Assembly: GCA_023014365.1 (NCBI GenBank)
Contig: JAEBUN010000007.1
Coordinates: 1,488,001-1,552,000 of the forward strand
Reading direction: 5' to 3'
Length of the DNA: 64,000 nucleotides
Source of the DNA: Lepiota brunneoincarnata
Taxonomy: Eukaryota > Basidiomycota > Agaricomycetes > Agaricales > Agaricaceae
Shown here: one piece after another, positions 41,300 to 53,739 of the stretch
Numbering within the stretch: the stretch's first letter is position 1
Layout: every line of letters begins with the position of its first letter
Translations under genes and position numbers: made by a program
The notes under the pieces: model-generated
The model's input: only the letters and a program-made list of their open reading frames with translations
The model's database searches: none
Told to the model about the DNA's origin: nothing

Positions 41300-41840
41300 A
41301 CCGTCTAACTTTTCAAGATCGCCGACATTGCCAATGGCCTTGGATATGTGCACGATGAAAATATTATCCACGACGATTTAAAAGAGGTATTCTATATTCA
41401 CGTGCTCATTCGATTCTCCGAGCTGATACTCGATTTGGATAATGGTCCACGCAATGACCACAACTTCACCCGTCGGTGCCTCGTACCGTTGAACTGACCC
41501 CGAACTATTAGATGATGAGACTGATCCTAGACCGAGTCGTGCCAGTGACATATGGACTTTCGAGTGTGTCTGCTATCAGGTACGATGCCTGCTCCTCACA
41601 TATCCTGCTAATTGCCAACAAACAATGTTCAGATTATGGTCCAACAAGTCTCATTCCACGAGTTCTCTTCCGATGCGAATATAATCAGGGTGGACTACCC
41701 ACTCGACCTGCAGCGAGCTCAGAATCGTCAGATGTGGATAGAATTGATGATGAAACGTAAATGCTGATGGAATTACACTGTATATCTCAACCTTAAGAGC
41801 GCCCGACGTGTCAATGGATCGTTCAAGAACTCATACCGAG
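41300..41840 (+). pseudogene. Protein-kinase remnant
   Basis: Reads IADIANGLGYVHDENIIHDDLKE (in pieces), matching helix E and the catalytic loop of a Ser/Thr or TKL kinase with HDDLK in place of HRDLK. Further on comes GASYR, with a stop where RW is expected, then PELLDDE, ASDIWTFECVCYQ and a GT...AG intron. The N-lobe, DFG and much of the C-lobe are missing or unreadable. Confidence 0.55.
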
Positions 41841-44097
41841 TAGATTTCTAAACCAACGTGCTGCTGGTAATGAAGAGTCTGAAGAACGTTTCATCGACAA
41901 AAGTGCTCAATTCAGAAATGCGATGAGAAAGAAAGCGGACGCGCTGATTAACCTGGCTAGGATTCAACGTATTCTAAAAAAAATTAAGTCCACAACCCGG
42001 CGGACTCTCTCTCAGCCACAGCGCCATCCCTCTTTGAAAACACGAATCAACAATGCTCGCCACCACTTCTCATCAAAATCCTCTCCCCAGTCATGTTCTA
42101 CAAACCAGGCATCTACGATCGATCACTTTTGTTTTCTCTGAAGAATGGAATGATTTCGCCGAGCAACAGGACCTGGTGCTGGCATAATGCTTGTGATTTG
42201 TCTCCGTTGTTCTCGATCGTCCACGACTTGGAAGCACTCTATCCGGATTCTGACGTGCACTAATACCGCGAACCTTTTGATGGTACAGGTGGGCGGTGAG
42301 GTGGTCAAACGTAATATGGAACTCATACCCCCACGAGCATGGCAGATACTCAGCTCCTTATCCTTCGTCTCCAATTTGAACGGCACCATATTTTCAATGT
42401 TTTGTTATCGATGCCTTGGAAAGGGCACAGACGAGCGAGTAAGTTCACATCTCCATTTGGGTTCTCCAGATCCTCACGAGTTGATCATGCGACACCTGAA
42501 CATTGCTGCAAGCCACAGTTGTAATCGAATGACCATTTTTTACGGTTCACCCTTTGCACCCCTCCGTTGGTCGTACGTGGATCAGGAAACAAGAGGGGGG
42601 CTCTCTTAGCTTGCTCCAAGCAACGGCTTGTCCCTCGGCGGTCCAGAGGGTGTAGCTAGCAAGTCGGAGAAGAACACGATACGCAAAGAATTCGCAAAAA
42701 CAGCAAAGCCTTTGATCCATTTCACATAAGTCCCTGACTCTCTGAGTGTCAACTGTTGAACTGAGGGACCCCCTCGAGGCTAATACCCGTCTTAACTGCG
42801 GTAAAGGCGTGTTCGAGGCCGATAGGCTGCACCTCCGGGTCAACACAAAGTCAACGCCCCTTTCGGCGTCTCGATCCCGATGCTGAGACTCAAAACTTCG
42901 GGCAACAAGAGCTCAGCCACGACCGACCGCACCGCACCCAACAGTAGTTTTTAAGGCCTTGGAGGCATACACCTCCCTGTGCAACTTGCCCAGAAGGACC
43001 TTTAGGCGTTAACTTTGACGCCACACCCATGAATAAATTTCAGATTTCTGAACCACATATTCACAGTACTTGCTGTCTAATAGGTGCTGATCCAAATTTC
43101 ATAATCTCGAGAAGCTGATTCGTCGGCCAATAAATAGCAAGGAACCCCAGCTGAGGGAGATTCGCATGCTAAATGCCTGATGGGGGTTATATGGACGGAC
43201 GCTCTGCCGAGATACAACCAGATCACCATCGACGAACACATCCTCCGGTCACTCGAGGGCACTCTGAGATCCTCCGATGCTAGCAATGCGGCTTGAAGCG
43301 CTGAAATGCAACAAGTCCAACAGGTTGTTGACTACTTGTTCTCTGCGATCCGCTGTTTCTCCATATAGCATCAATGGCCTGTCCTATATGTGCTCGCACC
43401 GTCCGAGCCTATGCCAAACTAGCTCCGGAGAGGCGCCCTCACAGCACTCTAGGGATTGACTTCGCGAATTGTTCCAAGTCTACATACCTCACCCGCTCAA
43501 TATACTGCATCTAGTGTAAGAACGCCCACTTGGGGGCGGCCCTCACTAGGGACGAGGTTAACTCGCGGGGGCGCGAAGCGAGCGGGACCGCCGAACGCCT
43601 ATTCGAGGGGGGACTGAGGAACTCGACCACCTGAATCCTGGTGTAAGCCAGGTCCGCAGGCTCACACCTAGGGCCGTTTGGCCGATAAAAATTTACGATC
43701 GCCTAAATGATGAGAACGACCTCCCCGGTAATTTGAAAGAGAAAAATTTCAGCCCTTTCTACCGCCCAAGGTCAACGTGGTTGTTATTACGAACTTGGGA
43801 TAAGCTTGTGCTGTTATTGTCACTACCCCTTACCGAGCCTTTATCGACAAGGCGACGACTCACCCGATCCCAACAGCCTCGCCTGTCGGCGATGAACCCG
43901 CAGAAACCGTAATCGGGAGCGCAATTTTCCGTATAAGGCCACAGTCATCCCGCGATGAGGACAACGGGTGTGGACCGCGCTCAAAGCACTCTAAGGCCGT
44001 CAGGGTATCTACCGTAGACGGCGTAACAAAACTGCTAGGCACTCTTACCGCCGAGTTGGTTCATATTTTATTTTTTTAACTGCCCCTCATTCCGATC
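41841..44097. other. Unassigned stretch with GC-rich block
   Basis: No gene model fits. From about 42840 to 43870 the sequence is GC-rich, with GGGGGCGCGAAGCGAGCGGG near 43560 and AAGGCGTGTTCGAGGCCG near 42805. It has no ORF above about 100 codons and no internal repeats that I could see. It may be a decayed transposon or rDNA-like insertion; I recognised no rRNA landmark. Confidence 0.3.
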
Positions 44098-44700
44098 TGC
44101 GCTGGCGGCTGTTTGTGCTCGGGCATGCAATGCCTCCGTCTCATCCATGCCTCCCACCCCACACCCTCATCTAGCCACCAACCCCTCCTCAATGATGTCC
44201 ATCACCCGTTGAATGGCTTTCGCCTTAAACCAACAGATTTGACTGCCACGAGCGCACAAAATGTATACGTAGACGACTTCGATGACGTGTCGGAGGAGGA
44301 GGGGGGGGAATTCTAGCAGAATGTTCTGGTGGGCCAATGTAGAGGATAGGCATCAAGGAGGTATGTACTGCCCTGATTGTGTGATCATCATTCGGGGCTG
44401 GTAATGCCGAATGTTTCGAGAACGCTTGACAGCTGCGGCCTTCTCCCATAACCTCTTTTTTTTTTTTTTTTTTCAATTTCTCATCAGACGCTCACTGAGA
44501 TTTTCTCGCGCGGCGCTTCCTCTATGTCGTGAACATCATTTTAAACTAGTGCGCCGAACACTTCGAAGTTCCGATCCTAGAGTAGACCACACCCACGATC
44601 CAGTTAACAGAAATGATTGCAAGGTCTTCTGTTATGCGCAGCTGGGCGATAAGAATAACGAGAAGGGAGATATATGTGCAAAGTGCCAAGTGGGGAGATA
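44098..44700 (+). pseudogene. Degenerate copy of the Cys-rich zinc-type gene
   Basis: GTTTGTGCTCGGGCATGCAA onward reads VCARACNASVSSMP, against VCSRTCNASVSSMP at 34240. The two then share GGATAGGNATCAAG and CATCAGACGCTCACTG. Stops, a 17-nt T run (44457-44473) and frame changes interrupt it, and the 5' part including the first Cys pairs is missing. It is part of a duplicated segment that continues to about 45065. Confidence 0.6.
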
Positions 44701-45743
44701 AGGATAAGATCTTGAGATGCGGATAGTTGATATATCCCCACCATATACGCACTCCGGTGGTCTGATGGTAATAAGCTACCGACTGGACATCTCCGACTTG
44801 CTTAAATGAATGTTTGCATGCTCATCGACACAAAATATTCTTAGATCCCAAACTATGGCTTCATCTTTGAACTACACATGAAATGTGTTTCGCCCACTTT
44901 CTGGATTATGATATCAAGTCATACACACTTTTTCTCCTACAAGTATCTCACATTCACTTCTAATTATAATCTACTCCTGGCATGGCCGTCGCGCGCCGCC
45001 GTACAGCACGGATCCAGCTAGATAGTTGGACCTACGGGCGCACTCAGGGTCATCGATAATATTACGAAACACAACAATCAGAAGCCTTTTTTGCTCCCCT
45101 CCCCCGCACGAGCAGAAGAACGGCGCCGGCACGAAGGCAGATGGTGGGAAAATATGTTAAAACAGGGTTTGGCTGATGGCGAAATGTATCGCCACAACTT
45201 TTCTTCCGTGGGGGAACAATGGGCGGTTGCTGTTGTTGCCGTTGTTGTATCGACCAACTGGGTGTTTGATATTACCTGCACGCAACCTTATCTCCGCTTC
45301 TTAGTAAGACCAGATTTGGGACCTTGATAGATAGAAAGAAGCATCAGCCCTCGGGCCTCAGGCCAGCTCGGGTCCTCTCAGGTAGTTTTTTGTTGGAAGC
45401 CCCCCGCGCCCGAATTCAAAACCTGGTGTCGATCACATGTTTGATGAACGGATTTTAAGGAGGCAAGGGGGGAAGGGGAAAACGAAACTGATTGTGATGC
45501 CAAGGCTACTGTACAAATGGGCCATACGGGGGTATGATGTAGCAACGCAAAACAAATGATAAAGTGTGTGCAACAGGAAGAGATGAGCATCCGAATAACC
45601 TAGTTCCCAAAGATGAATTTTGAAAGGAAACGAAACAGACTCCAATGAGAATGGTAAGTCCGAGGCGGGAATAAGCACGTTAATGAGCGGACAATAATTT
45701 AAAAGTGTGAAACCAGGGCGCTAACATGCGCCCCCAGTCTAAT
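44701..45743. other. Intergenic, includes end of the duplicated segment
   Basis: 44920-45065 resembles 34890-35010. The frame at 45091-45327 (78 codons, plus) has no support. The region 45330-45743 lies downstream of the P450 stop. Confidence 0.35.
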
Positions 45744-48192
45744 TCATGAATCGGCCTTATGAAAGCGAACCCATAGCCCGCCCTATTTAAACAAATCATA
45801 GGCGTTAGCGGAAACCCCCTCCGAGTCGCGGATAAGGAAGAATCTCACCTTGACAAACAGTGTCAGCGCAGCCGCAGGCCAGATTTTCTCAATGCTCTGC
45901 CTCCCTTTCCTCTCCTTCCACTCCGCGGGCGGCAGAGACCCTTCAGGTTGACATTCCAAAGCCAGCTCGATACGATCGAATCGCTGAAGTAGGCGAACAA
46001 GGAAATAAGTCATCTCATTGTACGCATAATTCTGCCCAATGCACTATTACATTGGTTAGTTGAGATTCAATATAAGAGGGGAAAAAAAGGACGCACAATC
46101 CTTGGGCCAGCACTGAAAGGCATAAACATCATAGGATTCGACGTGAATTTCCCAACCCTCTTCGGGTCTAACCACCTCTCCGGGTCAAACTGGTCCGCAT
46201 CCTTGCCCCACAACACTGGGTTGCGCTGTATAAGCATGGGGAAGTAAGTGATGACCGTGTTGGCAGGCATGAGGAGTGGGTATTCCTGAGCTTGGGCTTG
46301 TATATGGGACTGTGGATAGGAAGGATCGGCAGGTGGGAGGAGACAGGGCGAGGAGCGTGATTCTCGGAGGTTGAGGGGCACGGGGGGAAAGAGCCGAAGG
46401 GTCTCGTTAATGACTGCACGGACTACGGAAGAGAAATGATTTAGCCGCGAGTTAAAGTTTAAACCAAGTAAAGCTTACTATATCGAAGCTGACGAATTTG
46501 TTCAAAGGTGGGGCTGGAGTGGGGTCCACAGTGTTCTAGCACCTCTGCACGCATTTTTTGTGTGATTTCTGGATGGACGGCCATGAAGTATGTAATATAC
46601 GTTAGGACACAAGCTGTCTGCAAGCACATTGACGTCAGTTGATGTCATCCCCCGAGCGCAATTAAGGCGAATCCGACTGACTGTATCCCGTGAAGCGAGT
46701 AACATGCTGAGCAATTGATCACGAATCAATGTGATATCTAAATTAAAAGCCAGGATCAATATTCCGAGCAGTGTCAAAAAGCGTCGGACAAAAGGCCGAG
46801 AAACTCACTGTCGGTCGACTCCACCAAATGCTGAAGAAACGTCTTTTCCGCGATTGGGCTTGGAACACTACCCTTCCCATTCGATCGATCCTTCTCCATG
46901 AGCGCGCGCTTGACCAACGGATCCAACCACTGCGCAATAACCTCTGCATGCTTCTTGTTCTTATCCCCAAGCAGTTCCAACAATGGCCACAAGTAGCCAA
47001 TTCGCCCACGTTTGGTGATATTGATCTGCGCCGTATCGAACGCCTGTGCGAATTCACCCCACGTGTCATCCGTAGCGGAGCCCTTGGGGCCCATGGCGGT
47101 TTTCCCGGGCAGAGGCAGTGATGCCGAGAGCGTATCGAGGTTCTCGCCAAAAAGGAACTCGGACGCGGCATCTAGTGCGAAGCGGGAATAGAGGTCCTGT
47201 GCTTCGCATGCTTCACTTTTGGCTGCACAGCTTGAGAGGTGGCGCAAGGTTTTGGAGGAATAGTGCTCGAAGATTTCGAAATCTAGGAACCGCTCTCGAG
47301 CGAAGAATGGACGGGCGGTGCTCCGGTGCTGGATGAGTTGGCGATAAGGAAAACTCCCTGGCCAGTAAAATGGGCGTAATGACACACCATTTTCCAAATC
47401 TGTTCAGTGGAGTCGTGTTAATTGGGATGAGTCAGGTAAAGGGTAGAGTGCTCACATCATCATCACGATTAAAGATTCCTTCACCTAGGAAAGTCTCCCT
47501 ATCCAACAAGTCAGTAACGCATCATTACACTAAGGTCAAATTCAAACAAACTGAGCACCAACATTCGTTCTTTTTGTGCCCTTCCTCTCCAAAAATTCTT
47601 GAAACCGGTGGCCAGTACGAATTTAGCATGCTCTTGATCCATGGATATTATCTACGGAACAACACCCCATCAGTCACAGGTTCCACGATGTGGCGATAAG
47701 GCAAGCATGACATGAGAAGCAGCACTGCCTGGCCCTGTGGAACCACGCGGTTCGTAGGCCCAGCGATAGCACCTCAAACGAAGCTGGTTCTCTACTTACG
47801 TTGTCTGCCCATAGTAGGCGAAGGTTGAGTGTGGTGCATTGGTACTCCTCGAAAAGCTGGAGATACACATCAAGCACATAGCTGGTTTTGAAGGCGCGCA
47901 TCATTTTTAATAGAATATCAATGTTGCCAGGCCATTTCCCGACGACGCAAGGTACGATTCGGGCACCTAGCTGCTCCGCGAGCCTGCGCTGTTGATATGA
48001 GGAGTAGGCTCCCTTAGACGTTGCCCAGACAAAGACGAAAAGCAAGTAAGCAGGTGGAGACCAATACTTGAGGTGTATGTGGTTATAGCGTAGCAGGAGG
48101 TATAGAACGGCGAAAGGGACGGCAAGTGCAGAGAAGAGGTCTCCAAGCAACCTTGCACGAAAGTTTGCGGGATGCATGGGCGGCGGGAGCAT
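45744..48192 (-). CDS. Cytochrome P450 monooxygenase, CYP63/CYP52-like
   Basis: Ten exons: 48192-47800, 47651-47563, 47498-47456, 47399-47388, 47328-46809, 46737-46682, 46617-46479, 46422-46097, 46043-45849 and 45782-45744. All are GT-AG and in phase, giving 603 aa. An N-terminal membrane helix (LFSALAVPFAVLYLLL) anchors it in the ER. Landmarks: NFWRGRAQKER, DDDIWKMHRSTARPFFARER, the I-helix LLASRDT, the K-helix ETLRLFPPVP, FDPERWLD, and the haem loop FSAGPRICIGQ (split by an intron after Ile), ending GGLWVRFHKADS. CYP52/CYP63-type enzymes hydroxylate alkanes, fatty acids or aromatics with electrons from CPR. The I-helix has Ser where AGRDT is usual. Exon 4 is only 12 nt. The gene looks intact. 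Confidence 0.92.
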
Positions 48193-51100
48193 AGTAGGGA
48201 AAGCACAGTAGGTGGACTGTGTGCTCTTAAAGGGAGAAAAACGCGGGCACATGCCTCAGATATGAGCCGAGGGATAACGGACAGGTTGCAACGGGAAGAC
48301 TTGTCAAGCGGGCATACGTTTGGAGCATGATGTTCCTTGTCGAATGAATAACCAGTGTTGTCGCTTGCCCACCCAGCTCAGATCACACCCAAACATGTGC
48401 AAATACAACATCGGCCACATCCTAAGCCCGAGCGGCCAGATCTCGTCTCCCGCCTCCAACCATCGCCCTTCGGTTCCCTTTTTACCCTCCCCTGTTCCGC
48501 CCGGCCTGCTTTACCCACCCTCACCACCGGGTGCCCTCGGGATCTTCATTCACTCTGGAGCTTTTTTGCGCCCGAGCTCACTCCATATGATCCATTTTCT
48601 TCGCGTCGGCTGAATCAACGTCCTACGAGTCCTGATCATTCGAACGACGGCTCAAAGCGCTCGGAGAGTCTTTCTGTTTATGGACCGGCGTTGTCCCACG
48701 GGGGTTCGCTCGAAGATGCGGCTGCACCTGGCATCGCACTCACATGTCAGATTAGTTTTAGATCGCCGATCCCTCCTGTGATGTCAGTGTTGTGGCTTTT
48801 TACACTTGACTCTCATGCCTTGCACGTCCATCTTATACGGCCGCCCTTGATAATATGCACTTTATGTCCTGTTATCCGCACTGGGCCATATACTCGGTAC
48901 CTGGCACCAAGACTGCAACTCGGATCAATTTATGAGTTTTTCTGTGGCATAGGCAGAGATGATTCGTCTCATAGGACGCACTTCTTTCCCGTATGATCGT
49001 TCTTGAAACCCGTACAAATTCACGCAGTCGGCGAATGCTCGGTCATCCCGGGTATTTGGTCAAGAAGCGAACCGCTATTCGGTTCTGCGGCTTCTGTAGT
49101 GTCCCTGCTTCTTGTTTGTGGACAGCGCCCGTCCAAGAATCCATGCTCAACTAATCTAAACCTGGGGAGAAGATCGGATCCCCCCGTGCCTGAGAAATCA
49201 CACGGCCATTAAGTCGGTCAAACAGCTCACCTCTGTGCCCTTTATTGCCAGACTCGCTTTTGCAACTTCACAGTCGATTAGGAGCTGCACTGGTCCTCGG
49301 ACATTCTTGTGTGTGCATGATAATTGCGCTTTACAAATAATGAATTCGGTGTCTTTTAGGGTAACCTCTACTTCTCCGATATCGTGTTTCTCGGGGCTGG
49401 CGATTGGTCAAGTAGCCCTGTGAACTCTCGGCGGTAAGCTCTCCGGAGTCAGTTTCAGGAAATGTGCCACAGCCTCCAGGAACTCTTTCCCTCGGCCCAG
49501 ATGGCAGTCTCTGGGTTGGTGATCCACGACTTGTTGTCGTGTTGTTAAAACAAAAGCATGTCATAAACATCGACGTCACGATCTTACCCCACACGAGGGT
49601 CTTTACGGTAGAGCATATAGCTTCAGAACATCGTTCTCAAGGGTCGCAATCGCCATACACCTGGGTCCTGCATTTATCTCGCTGAACCATCAGAAAGGCG
49701 GCCGAAAATAGGCGCTTGAGAGAGATCTTACCGAGCGCATGCCACGCCCACCGTCACGCTTTTCATGAATTGGTCCATCTGGGTCCAGTAAACAAGCACC
49801 CCTAGGGGCTAGCGCTCGGGCGTCTGTTCGAAGGTGCATCTCCATTCAAGACCCCAGGCCGCCGAAATTTACCGACGGATACTCCTTAAAGTGCTGCACT
49901 TTTGACGTTGCCCCATATATACGAAGCATCTCCTCACCCAAGAACTAGCGCGCCGATCGGCGTTCAAAACCTTGATGCCAGCCTGCGCGACTCAGGATTC
50001 GAATATCCGAGTATACTAGTTGTTTCATCCTCATTTTCATATTATATGCTGTTCAAAACATCAGGCCACCAGGTCGGTTATTGACGTTAGCCGTGTGGGG
50101 TTCTACTTTCACGAGGCTTCGAGTTTCATCACTAAAGCTCGTCACCACCGGACGATTCTAGTGAGACGAACCCACGACTCTTCTTTAATTACCAACCTGC
50201 TCCCAACCAACGATGATCTGAGGTGGGGAGGGGGGGGGGGTATCCTTGGGCAAGGATTCTACTATGTCCGAGGTCATGCACGCAGCTATGGGTAACACGC
50301 GAACCTGCCTAAGTACATGTGCTTTTTGAATGGGTGAAAGACATTCAAGTGGATTGGAACGAAAGGAAGTGAAAAGCTGCCATAAGCGGCGCGCGGAAAT
50401 TGTCAAGTACCGATTGATGGTGGTGGTCTGTTTGACCCATTTGGGAAAGGGGAGAGAAGGTCTGGGAAGTGGGGCGCGGTCCGATATTTGGAGACGACCT
50501 GATAAGATATCTGGGTTAGGGTTAGCCACTGTTGGTTGATTATGGGGCCTACTTGCCGACCTTGCGTCAAGAAAGATTGGCTATGTGTCCTACCATTGGA
50601 TTGAGCCCAGATGACAGAATCAGTCATCTGCCAGCCTAGAACAGATATAATAGCCAGTAGCCCAAGCGGGAGTTTTTTAAGCGAGGGGCTGACGTACATC
50701 ATGGGAGTGATACATCCCACACCCGTATTGGGCATTATGTATACACCTGAGTTGGGTTCTAATAGTTAAGCTCAGGTTAGCTCCCTCCAAACCTAAAGGC
50801 CTGAACTGCTCGAACCTGTGCGGCGGCCGATCGACGACCAAAGCATCCACAGTAGAAATTCCTTTTCTCCCCTTGGTCATGTTTACCACAACCGACTCGG
50901 AGCTTGAAATACCATTCCTCCAGAGGGCTGAAGGATTCGGGCGCTCTCGTGCTATACACAAGCACTCGTTGATCAGAGCAACCTGGCAGTCTTCTGGCGG
51001 AGCTTCTGTGTGTGTGTGTGTACTCCGGTTCACTCGATCGAGTGCTCCCAGAATTCAGATAGGCGGAGATAGGTTTCCCGTGTGTGAGGAATGTGCGTTT

Positions 51101-51926
51101 TTTTTTGGGGGGAAAGGGTTTCTTGTGAGAGGGTTCGGGGAAGTAGTTGATTGAATCTGGTTTGTGGGGACGGTCGAACGAGTGAATGAGGCAGTGAATT
51201 TTCGCTGGCGATGATGTTGGTCCTTGATGCTATCCAAGATACCTCCAAGATCCAACCGGCGGCAGAAAGGGGGTCCGTTTGCTTGGGTTGTTGACAGTGG
51301 AAGTAATATCTAGCCTTGATGCGTCCGATTCCAATCAACCATCGTGAGTACCATTAGAGCATACTGTGGGGCCCTGTATATCAATCATGATGACGAATTA
51401 AATATCGATGAAGAAATAAAAAGATATGCCCCGCACGTCATTCTCAGCAACAGTGCAGTGGGGCTTCGGTGTTGAAGCCCGGATAAGTGAGGAGGCATTG
51501 CTGCGTGATAAAATTAGATGATTCCTACTATTATCAGCTCGAGCGCCTATATACCAGCTACAGCCTGTATTGGGTGTCGTTTCTTAGTTTTAGTGTACGT
51601 TAAAGTTCGTACAACGTGGTTTCAATGCCTAAGGGGATGGTGAGGCTTAGTTTGCGGTTGCGATAGGGTGTCCGTGGGAGATAGTCCGAGATTGTGTATC
51701 CAGAATGCCTGGATTATTTGGAGGAACGATCAACATCGCACTGCCTAGTTTAGCTGTGATGTTGCGGCCTTTTGAAAACACGAGATTGTGCCATACACTG
51801 TTGTGCACCAGAATATGTTCTACGTCTCTGAAAAAAACTACCTACTACCTGGCGCCTGGCTCGTATTAACATCCATACCAGCCGTCCTGGACTCGAGTGC
51901 AGCCAGCTGATCGACCAAATCATCCA
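48193..51926. other. Long intergenic stretch, one orphan coding-like segment
   Basis: A 214-codon plus-strand frame (48355-48996) includes low-complexity Ser/Pro-rich sequence (RPTSPDHSNDGSKRSESLSV, then LSHGGSLEDAAAPG) that reads like the disordered N-terminus of a protein but connects to nothing downstream. The remainder has no supported gene. A (GT)n run lies at 51007-51020, a G run at 50226-50238 and a T run near 51101. About 48193-48354 should contain the P450 promoter. Confidence 0.35.
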
Positions 51927-52389
51927 TCACAGATCTTTCCTTGAACCGACTCGCTTGCCTTGATGTGCAGAGCCTGGAGTATCATTAATTCCGTCCCCAG
52001 TGTCCAGTGGGCCTCCTGGCTCCTTGAAGGGGCTGGCACTTGTGTGGCGAGTAGGAACGAGCAGAGTGCCTAGTCCTGGAGCGATCTTTTGTATTGCATC
52101 TCGCTTACGTCGCTCAATTTCGTCGGCTCGTAAGTGGAGGTATGCCTCCCTGCGTGCAGCGTGGGCTGCTATTGTGCTTCTGCGGGAAGATTCGAGAGTG
52201 ATGATGTGTGGTTCGAGCGTGAAAGGGTAGACGAACTATGGATGCTTAGTCAGGGTTGGAACTAGAAGAAGGAAGGGGTGGGTGGAGTAGGGACGAGCGC
52301 ACATAAGGTGTTACTGAGTCCGGGAGAGGGTGGATGTCTTGAGGGAGTTCTACCTTGGATGCGGGTTGGGCCGTGTACTTGAAAGTCAT
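51927..52389 (-). CDS. Conserved small fungal protein of unknown function
   Basis: Exon 1 is 52389-52303, intron 52302-52236, exon 2 52235-51927: 131 aa. It starts MTFKYTAQPASKVELPQDIHP, continues through SVTPYFVYPFTLEPHIITLESSRR, and then a charged helix (HAARREAYLHLRADEIERRKRDAIQKIAPGLG) followed by LLVPTR. After residue 100 another frame (SRFKERSVMDDLVDQLAALE, ending near 51838) looks more protein-like than the annotated end, so a small intron or a one-base error may hide a longer C-terminus. The helix and IAPG motif look conserved, but I cannot name the family. Confidence 0.6.
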
Positions 52390-52675
52390 GGATGGTCTCA
52401 ACATACAGGTTTGGGTACCCGAAGACTGGGGGATTTGATGAGTGGGATATTGGCCACCGCTCCATACTGGGCTACAGAACGGTTATTATTTGCAAAGTCT
52501 GTGGGCAATAAGAAACTGACATCTATCTGCCATGACGACTTGGAGAGCCAGAACTGCCGCCTGCTGGTGCAAGTGGCCCAGGGTGGATAGCCTTGGAAAT
52601 AAAATATGAATAAACATACGCCAATTCCTGGCCCTTTCAAGGATTCGTTTAACATTATCATCAAACACGAACACC
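52390..52675. promoter_or_regulatory. Bidirectional promoter between the small gene and BUD32
   Basis: 286 bp separate the two divergent start codons (52389 minus, 52676 plus). No TATA box was seen. The minus-strand frame here is a shadow of the BUD32 first exon. Confidence 0.4.

Positions 52676-53739
<1,064 letters not shown>

Noticed and set aside
44752..44810. tRNA-like stretch GGTCTGATGGTAATAAGC
   Set aside because: No B box (GGTTCGANYCC) and no closing stem could be found.
48355..48996. Detached first exon of CCH1
   Set aside because: Low-complexity resemblance only; the intervening 7 kb contains BUD32 and another gene, and CCH1 has a plausible own start at 55792.
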